Of a DNA stretch of 64,000 bases, positions 7,426 through 15,857 are shown in pieces. The position numbers and the translations under genes are program-made. The notes under the pieces were generated by a model. The model saw nothing but the letters and a program-made list of their open reading frames with translations, was not told where the DNA came from and ran no database searches. Every line of letters starts with the position of its first letter. Within the stretch, counting starts at the first letter, position 1. Source of the DNA: Methylophilaceae bacterium (lineage in GTDB: Bacteria; Pseudomonadota; Gammaproteobacteria; Burkholderiales; Methylophilaceae); contig CAJPFK010000001.1 of NCBI GenBank assembly GCA_905339275.1, positions 1,054,001-1,118,000 on the forward strand. The letters are read 5' to 3'.

Positions 7426-8727
7426 ATGAATCAACCCGCAAGCTGGTACAACGCTGAGCGCGTTGCCGTGAAAGGCAGCGTCATCCTGCAGGAATGGATG
7501 GCGGCCGGCGGTGCCCGCAAGAGCAGCGCCATGACTACGGGCGACATCTACAAGGAACTGCTCGCCCAGGCCAGCTCAGTCAGCGGCATTGCCGTCAACT
7601 GGAAGACCGCGCTGCAGGCATCGACTGCGCTGGCCTGCGGCAGAGTCATCGCGGAAGGCATCGCCCAGGTGCCGTTCAAGCTGTTCAAGGAACGGCAGGG
7701 CGGCGGCATGGATCCGGCCAAGGGCCATCATCTGTATGACCTGCTGGCCAACCAACCGAACGAATGGCAGACCTCGTTCGAGCTGCGTGAAATGATGGGC
7801 CTGCATCTGGCGTTCAAGGGCAACGCCTACCTGTACAAGGTGCGCGGACGTGGCGGCATCGTCGCCGAGCTGCTGCCATTCGAGCCACAGATGGTCACCG
7901 TCAAGCGTGACGGCTGGGAGCGCAAGTACGAAATCAACACCGGCAAGGGCGAGATCATCCCGGTTGCTGCCGAGGATATGTGGCACATCCGTGGCTTGTC
8001 GTGGGATGGCGTCAGCGGGATGGACGGCATCAAGCTCGCCAGCGAAGCCATCGGCCTCGCCATGGCGCTGGAAGATCACGGCAGCCGGATGTTCGCCAAC
8101 GGCGCCAAGCCCTCCGGCGCGCTGATTGCCGACCACACGCCGAAAGAAGAACAGGTCGAGCTGCTGAAAAAGACCTGGCGAGAATCGTATGAAGGCGGCA
8201 ACAACGCCTACAAGACCATGCTGCTGTTTGGCGGCTTCAAGTGGCACCAGTTCGGCCAGACCGGCGTGGACTCGCAACATCTGGAGCAGCGCCGCTTTCA
8301 GGTCGAAGAAGTCTGCCGCCACTTCCGCGTCATGCCGATCATGGTCGGCCATTACGACAAGGCCGCGAGCTACGCCGCTGCCGAGCAGAACTTCCTGGCG
8401 CACGTGGTGCACACGCTGATGCCATGGTATGGCCGCATCGAAAACTCGGCAGACGTCAACCTGTTGACCCGTGCCGAGCGCGCTGCAGGTTTTTACACGA
8501 AATTCATCGCTCAGGCGCTCATGCGCGGGGCCAGCAAGGACCGCGCCGAATACTACGCCAAGGCACTCGGTTCTGGCGGCAGCCCGGCCTGGATGACGCA
8601 GGATGAAGTGCGTGGGCTGGAAGAACTCAACCCCATGGGCGGCACGGCAGCAGACCTGCCGATTCCAACCAATGTCGGTGGCACACCACCAAAAGGAGAA
8701 CCGGAAGATGGCAACTCAGCATCTTGA
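7426..8727 (+). CDS. portal protein, HK97 family
   Basis: This 433-residue protein forms the dodecameric DNA entry ring at one capsid vertex. Family signatures are TALACGRVIAEGIAQVPFKLF near residue 70 (split as TALACGRVIAEG and QVPFKLF), LANQPNEWQTSFELRE and the later SAAEQNFLAHVVHTL-like helix (AAAEQNFLAHVVHTLMPW). ATG 7426 is preferred over TTG 7423, with TAAGGAT just upstream. It overlaps the protease gene by 20 bp. Confidence 0.95.
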   Translation: MNQPASWYNAERVAVKGSVILQEWMAAGGARKSSAMTTGDIYKELLAQASSVSGIAVNWKTALQASTALACGRVIAEGIAQVPFKLFKERQGGGMDPAKGHHLYDLLANQPNEWQTSFELREMMGLHLAFKGNAYLYKVRGRGGIVAELLPFEPQMVTVKRDGWERKYEINTGKGEIIPVAAEDMWHIRGLSWDGVSGMDGIKLASEAIGLAMALEDHGSRMFANGAKPSGALIADHTPKEEQVELLKKTWRESYEGGNNAYKTMLLFGGFKWHQFGQTGVDSQHLEQRRFQVEEVCRHFRVMPIMVGHYDKAASYAAAEQNFLAHVVHTLMPWYGRIENSADVNLLTRAERAAGFYTKFIAQALMRGASKDRAEYYAKALGSGGSPAWMTQDEVRGLEELNPMGGTAADLPIPTNVGGTPPKGEPEDGNSAS

Positions 8728-9403
8728 ATGCAACCTGATCGAGGTCAAGCTGGCCTCCCCTGAAGAAGAGGGCGTCGAAGCCGGCGACATGGTCTTCAGC
8801 GGCTATGGCGCCGTGTTCGGCAACCTCGACAGCTACGGTGACGTGATTCAAAAGGGCGCCTTCAAGGAGACGCTCAAGAACGCCAAGAAAAACGACCGCT
8901 GGCCAGCGCTGCTGATGCAGCACGGCGGCTGGGCAGTCACGGCGGACGACATGACGCCGATCGGCATCTTCACCGAACTGGAAGAAGACGACGTCGGCCT
9001 CAAGTTCACGGCCAAGCTGGCAGACATTACCCGAGCCCGTGAAGCCTACAACTTGATGAAGATGAAGCCGCGCCCGGCCATCACCGGCATGAGCATCGGC
9101 TACATCGCCAAGAAATTCACCGTCGGCACCAAGCCAGACGAACCACGCCGCACACTGCACCAGGTCGAGCTGATGGAGATATCCCTGGTCACATTCCCGG
9201 CCAACGACAAGGCGCGGGTCCAGGCAGTGAAAAGCGGCTGGAGTGTAAGAGACATGGAGAGGGCCCTACGGGACGTGGGCCTGACCCAAGCCGAAGCCAA
9301 GCGGTTCATGGCTGAAGGCTACAAAGGGCTGGCGACACGGGACGTGCTCGATCCGGACCTCAAATCGATGATCGAACGGAACATCTCGATCCTGAAAGGC
9401 TGA
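8708..9403 (+). CDS. prohead protease, HK97/S78 family
   Basis: The maturation protease cleaves the scaffold region of the capsid protein in the prohead. The fold starts with FSGYGAVFGNLDSYGDVIQKGAF, typical of family S78 (given in parts: FSGYGAVFGN, DSYGDVIQKGAF). The likely catalytic His is in LLMQHGGW (about residue 72) and the Ser in MEISLVTFPAN (about 159). ATG 8708 is set by AAAGGAG about 10 nt upstream and by the family N-terminus. The frame is open further upstream only because it overlaps the portal gene. The 231-aa length is normal. Confidence 0.93.
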   Translation: MATQHLECNLIEVKLASPEEEGVEAGDMVFSGYGAVFGNLDSYGDVIQKGAFKETLKNAKKNDRWPALLMQHGGWAVTADDMTPIGIFTELEEDDVGLKFTAKLADITRAREAYNLMKMKPRPAITGMSIGYIAKKFTVGTKPDEPRRTLHQVELMEISLVTFPANDKARVQAVKSGWSVRDMERALRDVGLTQAEAKRFMAEGYKGLATRDVLDPDLKSMIERNISILKG

Positions 9404-9438
9404 AAGCGCAACATCAATTTTAGTATCACACCACCCCG

Positions 9439-9459
9439 GCCCGCGAAAGCGGGCTTTTT
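9439..9459 (+). terminator. rho-independent terminator between protease and capsid genes
   Basis: GCCCGC (9439-9444), a GAAA tetraloop, then GCGGGC (9449-9454) followed by TTTTT. A terminator inside the head operon implies either partial readthrough or antitermination. It would separate a lower level of protease from a higher level of capsid protein if a promoter lies nearby. Confidence 0.8.
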
Positions 9460-9477
9460 AATTTGAGGAAACCAATC

Positions 9478-10854
9478 ATGAAGAAGATCCTGTTGTCCTG
9501 CCTGGCCATGGTCGCCATGGCATTCGCCCCGCTGGCCTCGGCTGCCGAGCATGGCGTGCAATTCGTTAAATCCACCGCCCATGTCGCGTTCGACGTGCTG
9601 ACGCAGTATATGGCCTCGGTCGGCTTCATCCTGTTCGATTCCGATACGGAGATGAAAGAGCTGCTGACCAAGCAAGGCGAAGCCTTCGAAGAGTTCAAAA
9701 AGGCCAACGACGAGCGCCTGAAAGCGCTTGAAGAAAAGGGCTACGCGCCTGCAGACACGGTCGCCAAGGTCGAAACCATCAATGCCGAGCTGACCAAGCT
9801 GGGCAATGACCTGCAGGATCTGGCGAAAAAGCAAAACCGCCCGAAGGCGCCTGTTGCTGGCGAGCTGAATGAAGATCAGATCGAGCACCGCAACGCCTTC
9901 CTCAACTTCCTGCGCAAGGGCGATGTCAGCAACCTGTCGGCGCTGGAACGCAAGGCGCTGCAACGTGGCAGCGATGTAGACGGCGGCTACCTGGTGCCGG
10001 TTGACCTGGCTGCCGAGATCGACCGCGTCGCATCCACCGTCTCTGCTGTTCGCGCCCTGGCCGATGTTCGCGCTATCGGTAGCGCCAGCCACGCCTTCCG
10101 CGTCAAGACTCAAGGCATTGCTGCCCGCTGGGTCGGCGAAGGTGAAACCGGCGGCGAAAGCGACAACCCGAAATACGCCCGCATCGAGATCAATGCGGAA
10201 GAGATGGAAGCCGAACCATGGGTCTATAACGACACGCTGGAAGACGCTGACTACAACCTGGAAGCGGACGTCACCGAAGAAGCCGGTCTCGCATTCGGTG
10301 AAGCCGAGGGCGCGGCTTTCGTCAGCGGCAACGGCGTCAAGAAGCCACGCGGCTTCCTGACCTACGACACCGTGGCAAACGCCAACTATGCCTGGGGCAA
10401 GGTCGGCTATGTCGCATCCGGCGCATCCGGCGCCTTCGCCGGCAGCAACCCCGGCGACAACATCATCAACCTGCTGCACTCCCTGCGCAGCCAGTACCGC
10501 CAGGGCGCAACCCTGCTGATGGCAGATACCACGCTGGCAGCACTGCGCAAGATCAAGGATGGCACCGGCAACTTCTACCTGTTCAACCCGGACCCGACTG
10601 GCAACTTCGCCGGCCTGGTGCTCGGCGCTCCGGTGGAGATCGACGACAACATGCCGATCCTGGGCGCAGACAGCCTGTCGATTGCCTACGCCAACTGGAA
10701 GCGTGCATACCGCATCGTCGATCGCAAGGGCATCGCGCTGATCCGCGACAACATCACCAGCAAGGGGACGACCAAGTTCAACTTCCGCAAGCGTGTCGGC
10801 GGTGGCATCCGCAACTTCGAAGCCATCAAGCTGATGAAGTTCGCCAACAGCTGA
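9478..10854 (+). CDS. major capsid protein, HK97 gp5 family, with an N-terminal signal-peptide-like extension
   Basis: The HK97 fold begins near residue 59 with the usual family N-terminus MKELLTKQGEAFEEFKKAN, a coiled-coil scaffold (delta) region up to about residue 150. The capsid domain follows, with markers DVDGGYLVPVDLAAEI and DDNMPIL-type late motif. The oddity is the first 58 residues: MKKILLSCLAMVAMAFAPL then ASA-AEHG, which looks like a Sec signal peptide. ATG 9478 has a good TTGAGGA 9 nt upstream, while the family-typical ATG at 9652 has no properly spaced Shine-Dalgarno, so the sequence favours the long form. Which start is used cannot be decided here. Confidence 0.93.
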   Translation: MKKILLSCLAMVAMAFAPLASAAEHGVQFVKSTAHVAFDVLTQYMASVGFILFDSDTEMKELLTKQGEAFEEFKKANDERLKALEEKGYAPADTVAKVETINAELTKLGNDLQDLAKKQNRPKAPVAGELNEDQIEHRNAFLNFLRKGDVSNLSALERKALQRGSDVDGGYLVPVDLAAEIDRVASTVSAVRALADVRAIGSASHAFRVKTQGIAARWVGEGETGGESDNPKYARIEINAEEMEAEPWVYNDTLEDADYNLEADVTEEAGLAFGEAEGAAFVSGNGVKKPRGFLTYDTVANANYAWGKVGYVASGASGAFAGSNPGDNIINLLHSLRSQYRQGATLLMADTTLAALRKIKDGTGNFYLFNPDPTGNFAGLVLGAPVEIDDNMPILGADSLSIAYANWKRAYRIVDRKGIALIRDNITSKGTTKFNFRKRVGGGIRNFEAIKLMKFANS

Positions 10855-10879
10855 TTCCGGCTGACGACAAGCCGACTCA

Positions 10880-10919
10880 AACGAAGCCTGCCAACAAAGC
10901 CATCATGGCAGGCTTCGTT
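10880..10919. other. 14-bp perfect hairpin after the capsid gene
   Basis: AACGAAGCCTGCCA (10880-10893) pairs perfectly with TGGCAGGCTTCGTT (10906-10919). There is no T run, so it is more likely an mRNA 3'-end stabiliser or attenuator than an efficient terminator. It sits between the two most abundant head products, as inferred from context. Confidence 0.6.
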
Positions 10920-10945
10920 CAACATTCATTTGAAGGAGCATAAAA

Positions 10946-11368
10946 ATGCGTGACCTACACAACAACATCAACGTGAAGCGGGTGATTTCCCCCGTCAGCG
11001 TTGCCGACAATACCGCTCAGGTCGGTCAGATTATCGACCGCCAGGGCTTCGACTCCCTGGAGTACATCATCGCCACCGGCTCGCTTGCCGATGCCGATGC
11101 CACCTTTGCCGTGCTGCTTGAAGAAAGCGACGCCGCCAACATGGACGGCGCTGCAGCGGTGGCCGATGCCGACCTGCTCGGCACCGAAGCGCAGGCCGGC
11201 TTCATTTTCAGTGATGACGACAAGGTCTTCAAGCTAGGCTACAAGGGCCACAAGCGCTACACCCGCCTGACCATCACGCCGTCCGGTAACTCCGGCGCGG
11301 CAGTGCTGAGCGCTGTTGCCGTGCTGGGTCATCCGGCCAACGCGCCCACCGCCAACCCACCGGCTTGA
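10946..11368 (+). CDS. conserved phage head-region protein, possible decoration protein
   Basis: A 140-residue protein starting MRDLHNNINVKRVISPVSV with strong GAAGGAG upstream. It is rich in Ala, Asp, Thr and Val with beta-prone segments (QIIDRQGFDSLEYIIATGS, KRYTRLTITPSGNSG). This type of protein regularly follows the capsid gene in Mu-tail/HK97-head prophages and is usually annotated as hypothetical. A decoration or capsid-stabilising role is inferred from position only. No signal or membrane segment is seen. Confidence 0.75.
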   Translation: MRDLHNNINVKRVISPVSVADNTAQVGQIIDRQGFDSLEYIIATGSLADADATFAVLLEESDAANMDGAAAVADADLLGTEAQAGFIFSDDDKVFKLGYKGHKRYTRLTITPSGNSGAAVLSAVAVLGHPANAPTANPPA

Positions 11369-11426
11369 TGCCTGACGGTCTTTTAACCTGAAACGGACGG
11401 CGCCGGCCTAATAAGCCCGCGCCGCA

Positions 11427-11648
11427 ATGCCCATGTATAAAGTCGTGAAAACTTTCCTCGGCGCGCCTGAAGGCCACACCACCTTTGAATACAAGCAAGG
11501 CGAGGAATTCAAGGAGCGCGGCCCGTTGTTGAAGACTGCGCTGGAAGAAGGCTGGGTGGAGGAAGTTGAAGATGCCGCCGAAGCCGAAGCCAAGGCAGCC
11601 GCCGAAGCCGAAGCCAAGGCAGCCGCCGGGAAAAAGGCTGGCAAGTAA
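11427..11648 (+). CDS. small phage protein with Ala-Glu-Lys tail repeats
   Basis: The 73-residue product has a short globular start (MYKVVKTFLGAPEGHTTFEY) and an alanine/glutamate/lysine tail made of two EAEAKAAA units, encoded by a near-perfect tandem DNA repeat at 11,577-11,627. ATG 11427 or 11433 could be the start; neither has a clear Shine-Dalgarno. Its place between capsid and connector genes suggests a structural accessory protein. The function is unknown. Confidence 0.6.
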   Translation: MPMYKVVKTFLGAPEGHTTFEYKQGEEFKERGPLLKTALEEGWVEEVEDAAEAEAKAAAEAEAKAAAGKKAGK

Positions 11649-11671
11649 GCAGAGCGACAGGCAGTAAATCC

Positions 11672-11695
11672 AAAGGCCCTCCATCGAGGGCCTTT
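11672..11695 (+). terminator. hairpin terminator after the small head-region gene
   Basis: AAAGGCCCTC (11672-11681), loop CATC, GAGGGCCTTT (11686-11695). A 10-bp perfect stem with a short T end. It divides capsid genes from connector and tail genes. Confidence 0.7.
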
Positions 11696-11728
11696 CAGTT
11701 TATGGCTTGAGCCAGGCAAGGCAAAACA

Positions 11729-12310
11729 ATGGCACTGACACTTATTACACCGCCAGCGACGGAACCGATCACAGTCGATGAAGCCAAGCTCGCCGCGACT
11801 GCCGAAGGTACGGCGTATGACGCCCAGTTCACCGGCATCTGGATCCCGTCTGCGCGTGAGCAGGCCGAGCATCGTACCGGCCGTGCACTGATCACGCAGA
11901 CCTGGAAGCTCACGCTGGAGTCGTTCCCGGCGCTGGCCATCATCCTGCCGCGCCCGCCGCTGCAGAGCGTCACCCACATCAAGTATGTGGATGTGAACGG
12001 CGACCTGCAGACGCTGGACGCCGCGGATTATCAGGTAGTGACCGAAGCCATCAAGGGCTACGTGCAGCCGGCCTACGGCAAGCAATGGCCAGCCTGCCGC
12101 CAAGGCCCCGGCGCCGTGCAGGTGACATTCGTGGCAGGCTACGGCGCTGCCTCGGCCGTCCCGCGCAGCATCAAGGTCTGGATGCAGATGGCAGTGTCCA
12201 CCTGGTACCAGCAACGCGAAGGCATCGTCACCGGCACCATCGTCAACCAGCTGCCGCGCGACTTCTTCGCCGCGCTGCTGGATGCCTACCGCACGGACGA
12301 ATTCATCTGA
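11729..12310 (+). CDS. head-tail connector, HK97 gp6-like
   Basis: This 193-residue protein matches the phage gp6-like/QLRG connector family, with EPITVDEAKLAA near the N-terminus, WIPSAREQAEHRTGRAL helix and a C-terminal IKVWMQMAVSTWYQQRE helix. It forms the ring between portal and tail completion proteins. It overlaps the next gene by a single base (TGATG arrangement), indicating coupling. Confidence 0.88.
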   Translation: MALTLITPPATEPITVDEAKLAATAEGTAYDAQFTGIWIPSAREQAEHRTGRALITQTWKLTLESFPALAIILPRPPLQSVTHIKYVDVNGDLQTLDAADYQVVTEAIKGYVQPAYGKQWPACRQGPGAVQVTFVAGYGAASAVPRSIKVWMQMAVSTWYQQREGIVTGTIVNQLPRDFFAALLDAYRTDEFI

Positions 12311-12666
12311 TGCGCCCGGCTGCAGGAAGTCTGGATCGCCGCGTCCTGATCCGCAAACGCACCGACATCCCGACTATGGGCAACACGCTGTCGGAGACGT
12401 ACACGCCCGGCGTGCAAGCATGGGCCAAGCTGACGCCGGTGGGTAACGCCACGTTTTTCGGCACGCAGCAAGTGGGCGAAAGCGTCACGCACAGCTTTGT
12501 CGTGCGCCGGCGCGATGAAGACGGCATCACGGCTTACGGCATCACTGCCGATTACGTCATCGATTGCGAGGGCTATCGCTACCGCGTCAAGCGCTGCGAC
12601 GACCTCAAGGGCGAGCGCCACACGCTGCTGATCCAGTGCGAGCTGCTGGGCATCATCCCGGCGTGA
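12310..12666 (+). CDS. head closure protein, SPP1 gp16 / HK97 gp7-like
   Basis: A 118-residue protein of the head-tail joining family (Pfam Phage_H_T_join). AGSLDRRVLIRKRTDI is followed by a beta-rich body with AWAKLTPVGNATFFG and a final strand DLKGERHTLLIQCELLG. It closes the connector after DNA packaging. ATG 12310 overlaps the stop of the connector gene. Confidence 0.85.
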   Translation: MRPAAGSLDRRVLIRKRTDIPTMGNTLSETYTPGVQAWAKLTPVGNATFFGTQQVGESVTHSFVVRRRDEDGITAYGITADYVIDCEGYRYRVKRCDDLKGERHTLLIQCELLGIIPA

Positions 12667-12696
12667 TGTGCCGACGTCTGCACGATAGGAGGGAAC

Positions 12697-13125
12697 ATGG
12701 CAACAGAGGGTAGCTGGGCGGAAGTCAATGTCAAGCTGGATGGCTTCAGCCGCATTGACTTTGACAAGAAGAAGATTCGCGCGGCGATGGTTGTCATCGG
12801 GCGGTCTGTCACGCAAGAAGCAAAATCGCTGGTTTCTCCAAGGGGCAGGTCGAGGCCGGGAGAGATGCCTGGTCGCCAGACCGGTGCACTGCGGCGTTCG
12901 ATCAAATACGTGATATCGCGCCCCGGCTTCCTGGTGCGTGTTGCGCCATATAAAACGGACAAGATGGGCAAGGATTTTTACCCGGCCTTCCTGCACTACG
13001 GCAGCACAAAGAACAACCTACAACCGCGCGAAAATTACATGACAGACGCGCTTGAAAAGCGGGCTGAAGCCACGCGCAACGTATTACGCCGCGCACTTGA
13101 AGATGCGCTGGTGCCGCGCAAGTAA
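12697..13125 (+). CDS. tail completion/neck protein, HK97 gp10-like
   Basis: The 142-residue product has the HK97-gp10 family pattern: an N-terminal helix, AMVVIGRSVTQEAKSLVSP, a basic RSRPGEMPGRQTGALRRSI loop, and YPAFLHYGSTKNNLQPRENYM before a C-terminal helix. It joins tail to head in HK97-like phages. AGGAGGG lies just upstream of the start. Confidence 0.85.
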   Translation: MATEGSWAEVNVKLDGFSRIDFDKKKIRAAMVVIGRSVTQEAKSLVSPRGRSRPGEMPGRQTGALRRSIKYVISRPGFLVRVAPYKTDKMGKDFYPAFLHYGSTKNNLQPRENYMTDALEKRAEATRNVLRRALEDALVPRK

Positions 13126-13134
13126 AGGCATGGC

Positions 13135-13722
13135 ATGAATCTACTCACCATCATCGCAGCGCTGAAAGCGCGCTGCCCGAGTTTCGGCACTGCACCGAAC
13201 CGCCGATTCGCGGGCGCTGCCGAGTTCGCTGCCTTGTCGGAAGCGGCCAAGCTGGAGCTGCCGGCGGGTTATGTCATCCCGCTGGACGATGAACCGCTGG
13301 ACCAGCAATCGCAGAACGGCTACCGCCAAACGGTGCGGGATATGTTCGGCGTGGTCGTGGTGGTCTCCAATACGACAGACGAACGCGGCCAGACCTCGAT
13401 CAACAGCATCGACGCGCTGCGCACCGAACTGTTCAAGGCGCTGCTGGCCTGGCAGCCTACGGCGGATTATCACGCCATCGAATATCGCGGCGGCTCACTG
13501 CTGCATGTGGACCGCGCGCGGTTGTATTACCAGTTCGAGTTCAGCGCCGATTTCGAGATCGGCGAGGAAGACACCTACCAGGCGATCTTCAACGCCGCGC
13601 TGCCAGCGTTCGAAGAACTCGGCATCCAGGGTGATGCCATCGAACCATACGACCCGAACAAGGTGACCATCGGGCCGGATGGCCGCATCGAGGTCGCCGC
13701 TGACATTGAATTGCCTCAGTAA
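13135..13722 (+). CDS. tail terminator-like protein (Mu gp37-type position)
   Basis: A 195-residue protein with a tail-terminator-like pattern: VRDMFGVVVVVSN strand, then INSIDALRTELFKALLAW helix and YQFEFSADFEIGEEDTY. These proteins cap the tail tube and define tail length together with the tape measure. The gene lies between gp10-like and DUF2635/sheath genes, as gp37 does in Mu. Assignment is by position and pattern. Confidence 0.75.
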   Translation: MNLLTIIAALKARCPSFGTAPNRRFAGAAEFAALSEAAKLELPAGYVIPLDDEPLDQQSQNGYRQTVRDMFGVVVVVSNTTDERGQTSINSIDALRTELFKALLAWQPTADYHAIEYRGGSLLHVDRARLYYQFEFSADFEIGEEDTYQAIFNAALPAFEELGIQGDAIEPYDPNKVTIGPDGRIEVAADIELPQ

Positions 13723-13733
13723 CGGAGAACCCC

Positions 13734-13907
13734 ATGCGTATCAAACCCGCATCCGGTCGGCAAGTGCCCGATCCGGACAAGGGCGGCTATTTGCCGCCGG
13801 AAGGCCGCAACGTCGAGCCTAACCTGTACTGGCTGCGACGCATCGCTGATGGCGATGTCGTCAAGGTTTCCACCAAAACCGCAAAAATCAAAGGAGCGGA
13901 TAAATGA
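13734..13907 (+). CDS. DUF2635 family protein (Mu gp38-like), 57 aa
   Basis: A short gene easily missed. It begins MRIKPASGRQVPDPDKGG and continues with LPPEGRNVEPNLYWLRRIAD, the DUF2635 pattern in which a Lys-Pro start is followed by a Glu-Gly and a W-L-R-R motif. ACGGAG lies 8 nt upstream. Its stop overlaps the sheath start (ATGA). DUF2635 genes sit directly before the sheath gene in Mu-like phages, which supports the call. The molecular role is not established. Confidence 0.85.
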   Translation: MRIKPASGRQVPDPDKGGYLPPEGRNVEPNLYWLRRIADGDVVKVSTKTAKIKGADK

Positions 13908-15406
13908 CAGTCTCTTTCAACACCATCCCACAGAATGTCCGCGTTCCGTTGTTTTTCGCGGAGGTGGACAATTCGCAAGCCGGCTATTTCGCGCAAAACG
14001 TGCGCACGCTTATCATCGGGCAAAAGCTCGCCGCCGGCGTAGCTGCTGCCGATGTGCCGATCCTGGTCAGCCGTAGCGACGAAGCCAAGACGCAGTTCGG
14101 CATCGGTTCCATGCTGGCACGCATGCACGAGGTCGTCCGCCTGAATGATTCCATGGGCGAGGTCTGGTGCCTGCCGGTTGCTGACCCGAGCGGCGGCGCG
14201 GCTGCCACCGGCACCATCACCATCACCGGCCCGGCGACCGCCGCCGGCACGCTCAGCCTCTACATCGGCGCCCAGCGTCTGCAGATCGCCGTAGCTGCCG
14301 CCGATTCCGCCACCGATGTGGCTGATGCCATCACCGCTGCGGTCAATGCCGACACCACGCTGCCGGTCACTGCCGCGAATGTCGCGGGCGTCGTTACGCT
14401 GACGGCACGTCACAAGGGCCTGCTGGGTAACGATATCCCGGTGCAGATCAACTATCGCGGCATCGCCGGTGGTGAAATCACGCCGTCCGGCATTGCTGTT
14501 GCCATCGTCGCCATGGCTTCCGGCAGCGGCACGCCGGACCTGACGGCCGCCCTGGCCGCGATGGGCGATGAAGAGTACGACTTCATCATCCATCCGTTCA
14601 GCGACAGCAGCTCGCTCGATGCGCTGAAGGTGGTGATGAACGACAGCACCGGGCGCTGGGCGTACAACCGCCAGATCTACGGCCACTGCTACACGGCCAT
14701 GCGCGATTCGTTCGCGGACCTGCAAACGGCCGGCGCGCTTCGCAACGATCAGCACCACACCATCGCAGGCTTCGAGGCCGGCGTGCCGAATACCCTCTGG
14801 GAATATGCAGCGGCCTACGGGGCGCGCAATGCGGTGTTCATCGCGGCTGATCCTGCACGTCCGACGCAGACCGGCGAACTGGTCGGCATCCTGCCGGCGC
14901 CGACCAGCCAGCGCTTCATCCTGACCGAACGGCAGACGCTGCTGAACAGCGGCATCGCTACCAGCTTCGTCAGCGGCGGCGTGGTGCGCATCGAACGTGC
15001 GATCACCACTTATCAGAAAAACCTCTGGAACCAGGCAGACCCGAGCTACCTCGACAGCGAGACCATGCACACGCTGGCGTATGTCATCCGCCGCCTGCGT
15101 TACAGCGTGACGCAGAAATACCCGCGCCACAAGCTGGCCAACGACGGCACGCGCTACGGCGCCGGGCAGGCCATCGTCACGCCCAAGGTCATCCGTGGCG
15201 AGATCCTCTCGGTCTATGCCGAACTGGAGCTGCTGGGCGTGGTGGAAAATGCCAAGGCGTTCGAGGCCAACCTCATCGTCGAGCGCGATGTGCAGAACCC
15301 GAACCGCGTCAACGTGCTGTTCCCGCCTGACCTGGTGAACCAGCTGCGCATCTTCGCTGTGCTCGCACAGTTCCGCCTGCAGTATCCGGAAACAGCTGCA
15401 GCCTGA
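13904..15406 (+). CDS. contractile tail sheath protein, Mu gpL-like
   Basis: A 500-residue tail sheath protein. The start VSFNTIPQNVRVPLFFAEVDNS is the Mu-type sheath N-terminus (given as VSFNTIPQNVRVPLFFAEVD). A middle Ala/Thr-rich domain follows (SLYIGAQRLQIAVAAADSATD). The C-terminal subtilisin-like fold carries RAITTYQKNLW and MHTLAYVIRRLRYSVTQKYPR. It makes the phage a myovirus, unlike the HK97-type head. It is coupled to the DUF2635 gene by overlap. Confidence 0.95.
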   Translation: MTVSFNTIPQNVRVPLFFAEVDNSQAGYFAQNVRTLIIGQKLAAGVAAADVPILVSRSDEAKTQFGIGSMLARMHEVVRLNDSMGEVWCLPVADPSGGAAATGTITITGPATAAGTLSLYIGAQRLQIAVAAADSATDVADAITAAVNADTTLPVTAANVAGVVTLTARHKGLLGNDIPVQINYRGIAGGEITPSGIAVAIVAMASGSGTPDLTAALAAMGDEEYDFIIHPFSDSSSLDALKVVMNDSTGRWAYNRQIYGHCYTAMRDSFADLQTAGALRNDQHHTIAGFEAGVPNTLWEYAAAYGARNAVFIAADPARPTQTGELVGILPAPTSQRFILTERQTLLNSGIATSFVSGGVVRIERAITTYQKNLWNQADPSYLDSETMHTLAYVIRRLRYSVTQKYPRHKLANDGTRYGAGQAIVTPKVIRGEILSVYAELELLGVVENAKAFEANLIVERDVQNPNRVNVLFPPDLVNQLRIFAVLAQFRLQYPETAAA

Positions 15407-15447
15407 TCAACCCCACGCCGCGCTCTCACATCCCCATTGAGCGCGGC

Positions 15448-15474
15448 CCCGCGCTCTCACCCCGAGAGCGTGGG
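15448..15474 (+). other. hairpin between sheath and tube genes
   Basis: CCCGCGCTCTC (15448-15458) pairs with GAGAGCGTGGG (15464-15474) with one G-T pair and a 5-nt loop. The GCGCTCTCAC element also occurs as a second copy at about 15,420-15,429. No T run follows. It may adjust the sheath-to-tube expression ratio or protect mRNA ends. Confidence 0.55.
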
Positions 15475-15497
15475 CAACTTATTTTAAGGAGAGCAAT

Positions 15498-15857
15498 ATG
15501 AGCAAACGCATTGCAGGCGTGTGCTACATCAAGGTGGACGGCGAGCAGCTCGAGGTCAAGGGCAGCATCGAGTGTCCGCTGTCGGACAACGTCAAGGAAA
15601 CGCAGATGGGCGCCAACGGCCCCGCTGGCTACTCCGAAGTGGCGCAGCGCCCCTACATCAAGGGCAGCTTCTTCTTCCTGAACAACTTCCCGATCGAAAA
15701 GCTGAGCACCGGCGTGGATATGACCATCACTGCCGAACTGGCCAACGGCAAGACCTACGTCCTGTCGCAGGCCTGGAAAGAGGGCGAAGCCGCTATCAGC
15801 AATGATGACGGCACGGTCGAGCTGGAATTCAGCGGCATGAAAGGCATCTGGCAATGA
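15498..15857 (+). CDS. tail tube protein, Mu gpM-like
   Basis: A 119-residue tube protein of the Phage_tube (Mu gpM) family. Family features are the start GVCYIKVDGEQLEVKGSIE, the GYSEVAQRPYIKGSFF core and the C-terminal GTVELEFSGMKGIW. It builds the inner tube around which the sheath contracts. TTAAGGAG is upstream, and the next gene starts inside its stop (ATGA). Confidence 0.93.
   Translation: MSKRIAGVCYIKVDGEQLEVKGSIECPLSDNVKETQMGANGPAGYSEVAQRPYIKGSFFFLNNFPIEKLSTGVDMTITAELANGKTYVLSQAWKEGEAAISNDDGTVELEFSGMKGIWQ

Noticed and set aside
5641..7434. Very long antisense frame over the large terminase gene (and similar ones over sheath, gpN, gpP and capsid genes)
   Set aside because: They mirror GC-rich third codon positions of clear sense genes and encode His/Arg/Gln-rich products without family features.
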